Shown here piece after piece: positions 47,657-56,119 of a stretch of 64,000 bases of DNA. Source of the DNA: Vallicoccus soli. GTDB lineage: Bacteria > Actinomycetota > Actinomycetes > Motilibacterales > Motilibacteraceae. Numbering within the stretch: the first letter of the stretch is position 1; every line of letters starts with the position of its first letter. The notes beneath the pieces were generated by a model. The model saw nothing but the letters and a program-made list of their open reading frames with translations, was not told where the DNA came from and ran no database searches. The position numbers were made by a program, and so were the translations under genes. The stretch is taken from contig NZ_QZEZ01000001.1 in assembly GCF_003594885.1 (NCBI RefSeq), forward strand, positions 1-64,000. The letters run 5' to 3'.

Positions 47657-50600
47657 TCAGGGCGCCCCCGCCTCGTCGACCCAGGCGAGCTGCACGACCT
47701 CGGGCGGGCGCTGCCGGGCGACGTGCTGCGCCCGGCCCGGCGGCAGGTCGCGCAGCCGGGCGCCGTGCAGGACCTGCCCCTCCTCGCGCGACCCCGACAG
47801 CAGCAGCCCCGGGGTCCCGAGCTCGCGCAGGCGGCGCAGCACCGGCTGCATCGCCGCGGCGGCGAACCCGCCGGAGGAGCGCGCGACGACGACGTGCAGG
47901 CCCACGTCACGGCCGAGCGGCAGCAGCTCCAGCAGGGCGGCGAGCGGGTCGCCGCTGGGCGCCGCGACGAGGTCGTGGTCGTCGACGACGACGAGGGCGT
48001 GCGGCCCGCTCCACCAGTCGCGGGCGCGCAGCTGCGCGGGGGTGACGTCGGGCCCGGGCAGCCGTGCGGCGAGCTTGGTCGCGAGCGCCTGCAGGGTGCC
48101 CGCGGCGGCCGGGGCCGACGCGCAGTACTGCGACAGGTGCGCCTCGTCGACGGCCTCGAGCAGGGTGCGCCGGTAGTCGACGACCACCACGAGCAGCTCG
48201 TCGGGGGAGTGGCGACGGGTGGCGCCGTCGAGCAGCGTGCGCAGCGCCGCGGTCTTGCCCGAGCCGGCGTCGCCGACGACGAGCAGGTGCGGGTCGCGCC
48301 CGCCGACGAGGTCGAGCGCGAGCGGGCGCAGGTCGCGCTCGCGCAGCCCCACGGGGACGCCGGGCTCGTCGGCGGCGGGCAGGTCGCGGGCGCGCAGCAG
48401 CGTCGGGAGCAGGACCACCGGCGGCGCGACGGGGCCGGTCCAGGCCGCGCGCAGCCGGGCCGCGGTCTCCTCCGGTGCCTCCGCCAGCGGTGCGCCGGAG
48501 GCGTCGCGCGGCCCGTCCGGCGGGGCCAGGCGGGGCAGCGCGACCTGGACGAGCCGTGCGCCGGGGGCGAGGGCCCGCCCGGGCACGTCGGCCGGGAGGG
48601 TGCGGGCGGTCCGGCGCTCGTACGTCGAGTCGGCCGGGTCGCCGAGGCGCAGCTCGAGCCGGGTGCCGAGCGCGTCGCGCAGCGGCGGGCGCAGGTCGAG
48701 CCAGCGCGCCGCGGCGACGACCACGTGGATGCCGTGCGCGAGCCCGCGCTGGGCGAGGGTCGTGACGGGCTGCTCGAGGTCCTCCAGGTCGGCCCGCAGG
48801 GCGGCCCAGCCGTCGACGACGAGCAGCACCTCGCCGTACGCGTCGCCCTGCCCGGCCCGCCGCACGGCCGGCGGGGCGGCCCCCTGCTCGGCGCTGCGCC
48901 GCTCGCGCTCCTCGAGCAGGGCGGTGAGCTGGGCGACGGTGCGCCGGGCCAGGGCCGGCTCGTGCCGGCCGGCCACGCCGCCCACGTGCGGGAGCCCCGC
49001 CAGCCCGGCGAGCGCCCCGCCGCCGAGGTCGAGGACGTAGGCCTGGACCTCCGCCGGCGTGCGGGTGACGGCGAGCGAGGTGACGAGCGTGGCGAGGGCC
49101 GTGCTCTTGCCGGTGCGCGGCGCCCCGACGACGCCGACGTTGCCGCCGGCGCCCGCGAGGTCGAGGGCGAGCACGTCGCGGCGCTGCTCCTCGGGCAGGT
49201 CGACGACGCCGACCGGCACGCGCAGGCCGGGCTCCCCGCCGGTGCCCAGCCCCCGCCCGGGGTCCACGCGCAGCGGGGGCAGCAGCGCGCCGAGCGCGAC
49301 CCGCGGGGGCAGCGGCGGCAGCCACACCTGGTGCACCCGCTCCGCGGCGCCGGCCAGCCGCTCGACGACGACGTCGAGCGTCGAGCGGCGCGACGGGTCG
49401 GACAGCTGCACGCCGAGCGCGGCCGGGGCGGGCGCCGGGCCGGTCCGGTCGAACGACGGGACGGGGGCGGGCCGCAGGGTGCGGTCGACCGCGGGGTGCG
49501 AGGCGGGGTCGGCGTACGGCGTGGAGACCGTCGCGACCCGCAGCCGGCGGAAGACGCTGGTGTCGACCTTGAGGTAGGCCGAGCCGGGGACCGGCGGCAG
49601 CTCGAACGCGTCGGGGCCCCCGATCACCGCGCGGCTCTCGGCGGCGCTGAAGGTGCGCAGCGCCAGGCGGTAGGACAGGTGGCTGTCCAGGCCCCGCAGC
49701 CGGCCCTCCTCGAGGCGCTGCGTCGCGAGCAGCAGGTGCACGCCGAGGCTGCGCCCGAGCCGGCCGACCGCGACGAAGAGGTCGATGAGGTCGGGCTGCT
49801 GCACGAGCAGCTCGGTGAACTCGTCGACGACGACGAGCAGGTGCGGCATCGGGGCGAGCGGGGCGCCGGCGAGGCGCCGGGCGCGGTGCTCGCGGATGCT
49901 CACGAGGTCGCCGCTGTCGCGCAGCAGCCGCTCGCGCCGGCGCAGCTCGCCGCGCAGCGCCGCGGCGAAGCGGTCGACCGTGGCGGCGTCGTCCTCGAGG
50001 TCGGTGAGCGACCCGGCGACGTGGGGCAGCGCGGCCAGCCCGGCGAACGTGGCGCCGCCCTTGTAGTCGACCAGGACGAGGGCGAGGTCGTCGGGGGAGT
50101 GCGTCGCCGCGAGGCCGGTGACGAGGGTGCGCAGCAGCTCGGACTTCCCGGAGCCGGTGGCGCCCACGGCGAGCCCGTGCGGCCCCATGCCGCCGAGCGC
50201 CGACTCCTTGAGGTCGAGCTCGACGGGGCGCCCGTCGGCGTCGACGCCCAGGGGCACGCGCAGCAGGTCGCGCTCGCCGCGCGGCGCCCACGCGGCGGCC
50301 GGGTCGAGCGCGCGGACGTCGCCGAGCCCGAGCAGCTCGGGCAGCCCGCTCACGTCGGACAGGGCCGCCTCGCCGGCGGTGCGGGAGAGCTGCAGCGGGG
50401 CGAGCCGACGGGCCAGGGCGTCCGCCTCCGGCGCGGTGAGCGCGTCGGGGCGCACCGGTCCCGCCCCGGTGAGGACGGACCGCGCCGGGTCGGGCGTGCG
50501 GACCACGGGCTCGAGGGTGCCGGCACCGAGCCGCAGGGTGAGGTCGACGTGCAGCGGCTGCTCGTCCTCCGAGCGCACCAGGCGCAGCTGCGCGACCCCT

Positions 50601-51571
50601 AGCTCCTCGGCGCCGAGCAGCGGGTCGGGGGTCGAGGCGGGTCCGTCCACGACGAGCAGCAGGGCGGGCCCCCCGGGGCGGCCGGTGGCCGAGCGGCGCC
50701 GGTCGAGCTCGGCGCCGACGAGGCGGGCCAGCGCGCGGTCGTCCGTCGCCAGCAGGGGCTCGCCCGTGGCTGGGTGGTGGGCGTGGGGCAGCCACTTGAC
50801 CCAGTCCCAGGCCTGGTGGGCACCGTCGGCCGAGGCGCAGACGGCCACGCGCACGTCGTCGGGCGCGTGCAGCGCGGCCACCTGGGCCACCAGCGCCCGG
50901 GCCAGCGCGCGCGAGGGGCCGGCGGCGCCGACCAGTGCGGTGGTGCCGCCGCCCAGGGGGACGGCGACCGGGACGTCCTCGACCCGGGCGTGGGTCGCGA
51001 CGAGCCGCCGGGCCGCGTCGTCCGCCGCGGGGTCGAGCTGGCGGGCGGGGTCGGGCTCGCCGAGGTCGGGGACCGCGACCGCGGGCACCGCGCCCGTGCC
51101 GATGCGCACGTGCAGGAAGTCGGGGTCGGACGGTCGGCGCTCCCACAGCCGGGGCGAGCCCACGACGCCAGGCAGCGCCGACGGCTCGGGGTGCGCGGCG
51201 CGGGCGACCTCGCGCTGGGCGTCGGCGGCCGCCCGCAGCCGCCGGCGGGCCTCGGCGAGGTGGGCGAAGTAGCGGCTGCGCTCGTCGGCGCGCGCCGAGC
51301 GGGTGCGGCCCTGCAGCGACGCGTACATCGCCACGCCCATGCCGATCGAGCCGAGGACGAAGACGCCCCCGGCGATGAGGTAGAGCGGGTTGCCGTTGAC
51401 CAGCGCGATGACGAGGAGCCCGGCGCTGCCGAGGACCGGGAACAGCGCGTAGGTCCAGCTCGCCCCGGACGCGGCGTCCGGCAGGCCGGGCGGCGGGGCC
51501 ACCGCCACCCGCGGCGGCGGGCCGGGAGGCAGTGGGCGGCGCGCGGACCGGTGCATCAGGATGTCCGTCAT
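47657..51571 (-). CDS. eccC: ESX type VII secretion ATPase EccC (fused EccCa-EccCb)
   Basis: A 1304-residue FtsK/SpoIIIE-type ATPase. Two membrane helices (about 38-85) anchor it, then three ATPase modules with Walker A GATGSGKS (near 470), GAPRTGKS (near 810) and GDAGSGKT (near 1095), and Walker B LLVVVDEF, LLVVDGW, ALVVVDDHD. It energises export of WXG100 proteins through the plasma membrane. ATG at 51571 has GAGG 8 bases upstream. It is divergent from eccD, with both starts in one CATG, and transcribed in the same direction as the esx genes. Confidence 0.95.
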   Translation of the reverse strand: MTDILMHRSARRPLPPGPPPRVAVAPPPGLPDAASGASWTYALFPVLGSAGLLVIALVNGNPLYLIAGGVFVLGSIGMGVAMYASLQGRTRSARADERSRYFAHLAEARRRLRAAADAQREVARAAHPEPSALPGVVGSPRLWERRPSDPDFLHVRIGTGAVPAVAVPDLGEPDPARQLDPAADDAARRLVATHARVEDVPVAVPLGGGTTALVGAAGPSRALARALVAQVAALHAPDDVRVAVCASADGAHQAWDWVKWLPHAHHPATGEPLLATDDRALARLVGAELDRRRSATGRPGGPALLLVVDGPASTPDPLLGAEELGVAQLRLVRSEDEQPLHVDLTLRLGAGTLEPVVRTPDPARSVLTGAGPVRPDALTAPEADALARRLAPLQLSRTAGEAALSDVSGLPELLGLGDVRALDPAAAWAPRGERDLLRVPLGVDADGRPVELDLKESALGGMGPHGLAVGATGSGKSELLRTLVTGLAATHSPDDLALVLVDYKGGATFAGLAALPHVAGSLTDLEDDAATVDRFAAALRGELRRRERLLRDSGDLVSIREHRARRLAGAPLAPMPHLLVVVDEFTELLVQQPDLIDLFVAVGRLGRSLGVHLLLATQRLEEGRLRGLDSHLSYRLALRTFSAAESRAVIGGPDAFELPPVPGSAYLKVDTSVFRRLRVATVSTPYADPASHPAVDRTLRPAPVPSFDRTGPAPAPAALGVQLSDPSRRSTLDVVVERLAGAAERVHQVWLPPLPPRVALGALLPPLRVDPGRGLGTGGEPGLRVPVGVVDLPEEQRRDVLALDLAGAGGNVGVVGAPRTGKSTALATLVTSLAVTRTPAEVQAYVLDLGGGALAGLAGLPHVGGVAGRHEPALARRTVAQLTALLEERERRSAEQGAAPPAVRRAGQGDAYGEVLLVVDGWAALRADLEDLEQPVTTLAQRGLAHGIHVVVAAARWLDLRPPLRDALGTRLELRLGDPADSTYERRTARTLPADVPGRALAPGARLVQVALPRLAPPDGPRDASGAPLAEAPEETAARLRAAWTGPVAPPVVLLPTLLRARDLPAADEPGVPVGLRERDLRPLALDLVGGRDPHLLVVGDAGSGKTAALRTLLDGATRRHSPDELLVVVVDYRRTLLEAVDEAHLSQYCASAPAAAGTLQALATKLAARLPGPDVTPAQLRARDWWSGPHALVVVDDHDLVAAPSGDPLAALLELLPLGRDVGLHVVVARSSGGFAAAAMQPVLRRLRELGTPGLLLSGSREEGQVLHGARLRDLPPGRAQHVARQRPPEVVQLAWVDEAGAP

Positions 51572-53030
51572 GTCGGCGACCTCGAACCTCGCTTCCCCGG
51601 GTGGGCGGGACGACCTGCGGGAGTCTGGCACGGCGGTCCGGCAGGGCCCGGACGAGCCGCAGGCCGAGGGGCCGGGCGACGGCGCGTGGCGCAGGGTGCG
51701 GGTCGTGGGCCCGACCGGCGCGCTCGACGTCAGCCTCCCGACGGGGCGCCCCGTCGCCGAGCTCGTCGACGAGCTGCGCACCGCCCTGCTGCCGGGCGCC
51801 CCGTTGGGCGACGCGGACCGCCCGTGGCACCTGCACCGGGTCGGCGGCGCGCCCCTGCCGCCGGGCGCGCCCCTCGTCGACGCGCGGCTGCGCGACGGCG
51901 ACGTGCTGCACCTGACGCCGGGCGCCGCGCCGGCGCCGGCCCACCGGGTCGACGACGCCCTGGAGGTGCTCGCGCAGGGCGCGTCCGCCGCGGGCCGCTG
52001 GACGCTCGCCGGGCTGCGCGCGGCGGCCGCCGTCGCCGCGGTCGTGCTGGGGGCGGGCGCCGCCGTCCTCGCGCTCGGCCTGCCTGGGGGCGGCCCCGCC
52101 GCCCCGCTGGTGGTGGCCGCGCTGCTGCTCCTCGCCGCGACCCGGCTGCGCGCCACCCGCGACGGCGACCTGGGCAGCGACGTCGCGGCCCTCGCGGCCC
52201 TGCCCGCCTGGGCGGCCGCCGGGTGGTCGGTGGGCGGCACCGCGGGAGGGGGCTGGGCGCGCGCCGCGCTGGTCGGTCTCGGCGTGGCCGCCGGGGCGCT
52301 CGCGGCCGCCGCCTGCACGCCCCGCCGCCGCGCGTGGTGGTCGCTCGGCGCGCTCGGCGGAGCGGCGGTCGCCGTCGGCGCCGGGCTCGTCGCCCGCGAC
52401 GTCCTGGCGCCCGCCGAGGCCGCGGGGGCGGTCGGCGCGGTGGCGCTGGCCGGGCTCGCGGCGCTGCCGTGGCTGGTGACCCGTACGGCCCTGTGGTCCG
52501 AGCCCGCCCCCGCCGGCCGCGACGAGGCGTCCCTGCTCCGCGCCGCGGCGGGCACCCGGGCGCTGCTCACCGGCGCCACGGCGGCCTGCGCCGGGGCGGT
52601 CGGCGCGTGCGCGACGGCGCTGGCGCTCGGCGAGGGGTCGTACGAGCGGTGGCTCGGCGCCGCCCTCGCCGTCGTGCTGCTCCTGCGGGCACGGCGCAGC
52701 CGGGTCGTCGCCGACTCCGCGGCGGCGCTGGTGTCGGCCGCGGTGCCCCTCGCCGTGGCGCTGGCCCGGCTCGCGCTCGACGGGGGCACGACGGCGCGCG
52801 CCGTCGTCCTCGGGGTGCTCGCCGTCCTCACCGCGGCCTCGCTGCTGCTGCACGCGCTCGGCGCGGTCGCCGCCACCGGGCGGCGCACCGCGCTGGAGCG
52901 CATGGCCCGTCCCCGGGTCCGCCGGAGCCTCGACGTGCTCGAGGGCCTCGCCGCGGTCACCGTGCTGCCGCTGCTGGCGGGGGTGCTCGGGGTGTACGGC
53001 GCCGCGGCGGACGCGGGCTCGCAGCTCTAG
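51570..53030 (+). CDS. eccD: ESX type VII secretion membrane protein EccD
   Basis: A 486-residue protein: an N-terminal ubiquitin-like YukD domain (about 40-120, RVRVVGPTGALDVSLPTGRPVAELVDELR) followed by eleven hydrophobic helices. It forms the transmembrane vestibule of the ESX channel with EccB, EccC and EccE. ATG at 51570 is preferred over 51561 because AGGA stands 8 bases before it. It is the only ESX gene on the plus strand here, facing away from eccC and towards the immunity genes, with a stop shared in a CTAG. Confidence 0.9.
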   Translation: MSATSNLASPGGRDDLRESGTAVRQGPDEPQAEGPGDGAWRRVRVVGPTGALDVSLPTGRPVAELVDELRTALLPGAPLGDADRPWHLHRVGGAPLPPGAPLVDARLRDGDVLHLTPGAAPAPAHRVDDALEVLAQGASAAGRWTLAGLRAAAAVAAVVLGAGAAVLALGLPGGGPAAPLVVAALLLLAATRLRATRDGDLGSDVAALAALPAWAAAGWSVGGTAGGGWARAALVGLGVAAGALAAAACTPRRRAWWSLGALGGAAVAVGAGLVARDVLAPAEAAGAVGAVALAGLAALPWLVTRTALWSEPAPAGRDEASLLRAAAGTRALLTGATAACAGAVGACATALALGEGSYERWLGAALAVVLLLRARRSRVVADSAAALVSAAVPLAVALARLALDGGTTARAVVLGVLAVLTAASLLLHALGAVAATGRRTALERMARPRVRRSLDVLEGLAAVTVLPLLAGVLGVYGAAADAGSQL

Positions 53031-53164
53031 CCGGCGCTCAGGGCTCCCAGGGCGTCGAGCATCGGCTGCAGCCGAGGGTCCTCCCCGCGCCGACCGTCCT
53101 CGACGGCGAGGTCGATGCCGCGGACGTACGCGTCGACCACCGGGTCGTGCTGCGGCTCCGCCAC
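53027..53164 (-). CDS. 45-residue ORF at the end of the immunity cluster
   Basis: GTG at 53164 begins MAEPQHDPVVDAYVRGIDL and runs 45 residues to TAG at 53027-53029, the mirror of the eccD TAG in CTAG. Most codons end in G or C, and the first 25 residues look like a helix with acidic surface. It starts 4 bases after the paralogue's stop. Could be a small immunity-type protein, a truncated remnant, or chance. Confidence 0.4.
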   Translation of the reverse strand: MAEPQHDPVVDAYVRGIDLAVEDGRRGEDPRLQPMLDALGALSAG

Positions 53165-53167
53165 TGC

Positions 53168-53671
53168 TCAGCGCTCACGGCGCAGGAACGGCTCCCACGC
53201 GCCGAACGACGGGACCGGCTCGGTCTGCAGCTGGTCCACCGGCAGGTGGGAGGACAGCCGCTCGACGGGGCCGCCGGGCGGACCTCCCACGATGCTGACC
53301 CGGCCGTCCGGCTGGAAGCGGAAGGTCTGCACGGACGAGGGTCGCGCCGTCCGGTCGTCCGGGTAGGTGAGGGCCTCGCTCTGCTCGAGGAGCAGCTGGT
53401 CCTCGGGCCAGCCGGGGGTGGTCCCGGTGCCGAAGAGGTAGGTGAGCTCGGGTCGGCCCTGCCCGTCGAGGAAGTACGAGCTCAACGACCGCCCGCTCGC
53501 GCGCACGTGGAGGACGACGAGCTCCTCGTCCGGTCCTCGCTGCACGACCCACAGGTCCTCGCCCGTGGCGAAACGGCGTCGCGCCTCGACGGCGGCGTAG
53601 GGCTCGCCGCGCGGTCCGCGCAGGCCGGGGTTCCAGTCCTGGTAGGTCCACTGCTGCCCGGCAGCGGTCAC
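53168..53671 (-). CDS. putative immunity protein, paralogue of 54327-54818
   Basis: A 167-residue soluble protein with no signal peptide: EARRRFATGE, SGRSLSSYFLDGQGRPELTYLFG, GWPEDQLLLEQS, FRFQPDGRVS and a C terminus LQTEPVPSFGAWEPFLRRER. The same elements occur in the same order in the gene directly downstream of the toxin. No named family recognised. GTG overlaps the upstream Imm11-like stop (GTGA). Its position in the toxin tail suggests protection against a variant toxin, an orphan immunity gene. Confidence 0.72.
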   Translation of the reverse strand: MTAAGQQWTYQDWNPGLRGPRGEPYAAVEARRRFATGEDLWVVQRGPDEELVVLHVRASGRSLSSYFLDGQGRPELTYLFGTGTTPGWPEDQLLLEQSEALTYPDDRTARPSSVQTFRFQPDGRVSIVGGPPGGPVERLSSHLPVDQLQTEPVPSFGAWEPFLRRER

Positions 53672-54096
53672 AGCGCGGCGTCCTGCGGCTCGACGAGGCA
53701 GTTCTCGAGGTGGAACCCGCGCAGGACGTCCATCGCGGCGTCCGAGCAGAGCAGGCGCCCGGTGCCGTCGAGGGCGACGTCGTCGCGCCCGGCCTCGCCC
53801 ACGGGCTGGAGCCAGCGGAGCGGCGGCAGCCGCTGGTGGGGGGCGAGGTCGGCGGCGACGTCGGAGGTGGTCACCTCTGCGGCGCCCCACGCCACGCCGG
53901 TCAACCCGGCCTCGTCGACGGCCCTCGCGAGGGCCTCCGTGGCCAGGAAGCACGGGTGGCTCTCGAGCAGGTCGTCACCCAGCCACTGGTCGACCTCGTA
54001 GTGCAGCGCCGTCACGCGCGGGACCGGCCCCGTCCGGTCCCAGACGGTCCGCTCGCCGAGACCACCGGCCACCTCGGGCTCCAGCACGTAGCTCAA
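53668..54096 (-). CDS. Imm11/DUF1629-like immunity protein
   Basis: A 142-residue protein: VDQWLGDDLLESHPCFLATEALARAVDEAGLTGV, LRWLQPVGEAGRDDVALDGTGRLLCSDAAMDVLRGFHLENCLVEP is the DUF1629/Imm11 layout, seen in polymorphic-toxin immunity proteins. Starts with TTG at 54096, supported by GAGGAG 9 bases upstream; the TTGA overlaps the end of the upstream fragment and its own stop overlaps the next gene (GTGA). It probably neutralises a toxin other than the intact one here. Confidence 0.78.
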   Translation of the reverse strand: MSYVLEPEVAGGLGERTVWDRTGPVPRVTALHYEVDQWLGDDLLESHPCFLATEALARAVDEAGLTGVAWGAAEVTTSDVAADLAPHQRLPPLRWLQPVGEAGRDDVALDGTGRLLCSDAAMDVLRGFHLENCLVEPQDAAL

Positions 54097-54305
54097 CGGC
54101 GCCACTCCTCCTCGGCGGGTACGCCCCCCACGTCCGCCGCCCGACCTCGCTGCCACGGCGAGAGCAGGCCCCCGTCCCGCAGAGCGCGGTGGGTCTCGAG
54201 GACGTCGTCGGGGGAGGCGGTCAGCGGGGAGGCGGTGCGCGACCTGCTCCGGCGAGCTGCTCCTGGCCGGCCACGCGGCCTGCAGGGACGGGCGCTCCGA
54301 GCCAC
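54093..54305 (-). pseudogene. remnant of a toxin tip or small protein
   Basis: About 70 codons on the minus strand end in DVLETHRALRDGGLLSPWQRGRAADVGGVPAEEEWRR and stop in the TTGA overlapping the Imm11-like start. The end looks like the C terminus of a larger protein, but the upstream part is Arg/Ser-rich and out of context. A displaced polymorphic-toxin tip is one reading; a short real gene or noise are others. Confidence 0.35.
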
Positions 54306-54326
54306 CGGGCACCGGACTCGACCTCG

Positions 54327-54818
54327 TCAGCGCTCGCGGCGCAGGAACGGCTCCCACTCGCCGAAGGCGGGGACCCGCTCGGTCTGCAGCTGCTCGACCG
54401 GCATGGTCGTCCGCATCTCCTCGCGGTCGCCGGTCACCGGGCCGCGCGAACCGAACACGGTGCCGTCCGGGTGGAAGTAGTAGGACTCGATCGCGCTGTG
54501 GTCGGCCTCCGGACCCGGCTCGTCGTACGCGCGGAGGTGGCTCTGCTCGAGGAGCAGCACGTCGGACGGCCAGCCGGGTGCGTCCGAGGGCACCGCGAAG
54601 GTGTACGAGAGCTCAGGACGCCGGTACTCGTCCAGCCAGTACGTGGAGATGTTGCGTCCGCTGCGAGCGATCTGGACCACGAGGTCGGGCCCCTCGGGGT
54701 CGCCGGCCAGGACGTGGAGCACCTCCCCGGCGTCGAACCGGCGCCGGGCCTCCTCCTCGCCGTACTGGTCGAGGAGCTCGTTGAAGGGGAGGTTCCAGTG
54801 GCCGTACTGAAGGGTCAC
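54327..54818 (-). CDS. putative cognate immunity protein of the ESX toxin
   Basis: A 163-residue soluble protein: EARRRFDAGEVLHVLAGD, SGRNISTYWLDEYRRPELSYTFA, GWPSDVLLLEQS, YYFHPDGTVF, EQLQTERVPAFGEWEPFLRRER. Its ATG lies 7 bp after the toxin stop, the standard place for a cognate immunity gene, since the toxin-immunity pair must be co-expressed. Paralogue of 53168-53671, with a nearly identical 3' end. Sequence family not recognised. Confidence 0.72.
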   Translation of the reverse strand: MTLQYGHWNLPFNELLDQYGEEEARRRFDAGEVLHVLAGDPEGPDLVVQIARSGRNISTYWLDEYRRPELSYTFAVPSDAPGWPSDVLLLEQSHLRAYDEPGPEADHSAIESYYFHPDGTVFGSRGPVTGDREEMRTTMPVEQLQTERVPAFGEWEPFLRRER

Positions 54819-54825
54819 CCTGCTC

Positions 54826-56106
54826 CTAAGGCGCGATCCTGATGCGAATGCCGTACTGACGAGCGTAAGCGACGAGCTCCGGTGGGACCGGGGCGCGCTG
54901 AGCCGGCACGAGCAGCTCCATGCGACCCTCCAGCTGCCGTCCCACCAGGCCGGGCGGCGTGGTCGGGGTCGGTGCGATCTGCGTGCCCGGCGCGTACTTG
55001 TGGCGCAGTTCGTCGATGTACCTCCGCGCGGTGGCGGGTGAGACCTCTGCCAGCTGGGTGTGCTTCATCGACGTGATGGTCTGCGTCACCGGGTCGTAGG
55101 CGTCGACCCGGTTGTTCTGGCCAGTGACCGGCGCGCCCTCGGGCTTGCGCACGTGCAACTCGGTGACGACGTTGGGGTTCCCGTCGACGAGCCGCGCCTG
55201 CTGGGCCCGGTGCCAGTCGCTGCCGGCGCGGATGCGGGCTAGCCAGTCGGGCAGCCCGCGGCGGACCGGGGGCACCGCGTCGGCGGCCCGCGCGGCGGCG
55301 GCCACCTCGTCGGCGTGGCGGGCGGCGTCGGAGGCGGCGTCGGCGGCCTGGACGCCCTTGTTGACGGCCTTGCCGCCGGTGGCGAACCAGCCGGCGACCG
55401 GGATGGCGCCGGCGGCGGAGAGCCCGGCGTTGAGCTCGTCGCCCTCCGCGCCGTACCAGGCGGCGTTGGCCAGGTCGGCGGGCTCGCCGACGACCGGGAT
55501 GAGCCCGGCGCCGTCGAGCAGGAGGTGCCCGGCGTCGCTCCACCAGGGCCGGTCCTCCTCCGGCGGCGGGGGTGGCGTCGGCGGTGCGGGTGGGCGCGCG
55601 GTCATGGCCGCGAGCTCGGCCGTGAGCCCGTCGAGGGCTGCGGCGGCGGCCGCGCTGGCCTGCGCCTCGCGCTGCACGGCGGCGTCCATGTCCGCGGCGG
55701 CGCCGCTGACCCGCCCGGCGGCCCGGGAGAGCTGGTCGCGCACGTCGGGGTCGTTGCGGACCGCGGGCGCCAGCGCGGCGACGCTCGCGCGCAGCTCGGA
55801 CTGCGCGCCCAGCGCCGCCCGGTGCGCGCTGCTCGCCGCGTCCCAGGCGGCCTGCGCGGCGCGCAGCTCGGCGGCGTACGCCTCCAGGGCGGTCGCCGCG
55901 TCGGGGCAGACGTCCCCGCCGACGGAGGTGCGGTGCCCGAGGAAGGTGATGCCGTCGAGCGCGGCGTCGGCGGCGTCGCCGGTCCACTCGGCGGTGACGT
56001 CGAGCGCGTGCACACCGACGGACACGGCGGCGTCGGCGAGCCCGGCGCCGGCCTGGCGCAGGGTGCGCGCGGCCGCCTCGACGGCGGCCGGGTCGCCGGG
56101 GATCAC
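54826..56106 (-). CDS. ESX-secreted polymorphic toxin with WXG-like head
   Basis: A 426-residue protein. Residues 1-165 form a long helical hairpin with EWTGDAADA as the W-x-G turn (T7SS-secreted head). A Pro-rich link (PPAPPTPPPPPEED) leads to a pre-toxin segment DLANAAWYGAEGDELNAGLSAAGAIPVAGWFATGGKAV. The tip (about 290-426) has NRVDAYDPVTQTITSMKHTQLAEV: an Asp and a Ser-x-Lys that resemble a PD-(D/E)xK nuclease core, then an RRYIDELRHKYAPG helix. The nuclease reading is inference. It follows the EspC-like gene by 13 bp. Confidence 0.78.
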   Translation of the reverse strand: MIPGDPAAVEAAARTLRQAGAGLADAAVSVGVHALDVTAEWTGDAADAALDGITFLGHRTSVGGDVCPDAATALEAYAAELRAAQAAWDAASSAHRAALGAQSELRASVAALAPAVRNDPDVRDQLSRAAGRVSGAAADMDAAVQREAQASAAAAAALDGLTAELAAMTARPPAPPTPPPPPEEDRPWWSDAGHLLLDGAGLIPVVGEPADLANAAWYGAEGDELNAGLSAAGAIPVAGWFATGGKAVNKGVQAADAASDAARHADEVAAAARAADAVPPVRRGLPDWLARIRAGSDWHRAQQARLVDGNPNVVTELHVRKPEGAPVTGQNNRVDAYDPVTQTITSMKHTQLAEVSPATARRYIDELRHKYAPGTQIAPTPTTPPGLVGRQLEGRMELLVPAQRAPVPPELVAYARQYGIRIRIAP

Positions 56107-56119
56107 GTACGAGCCTCCT

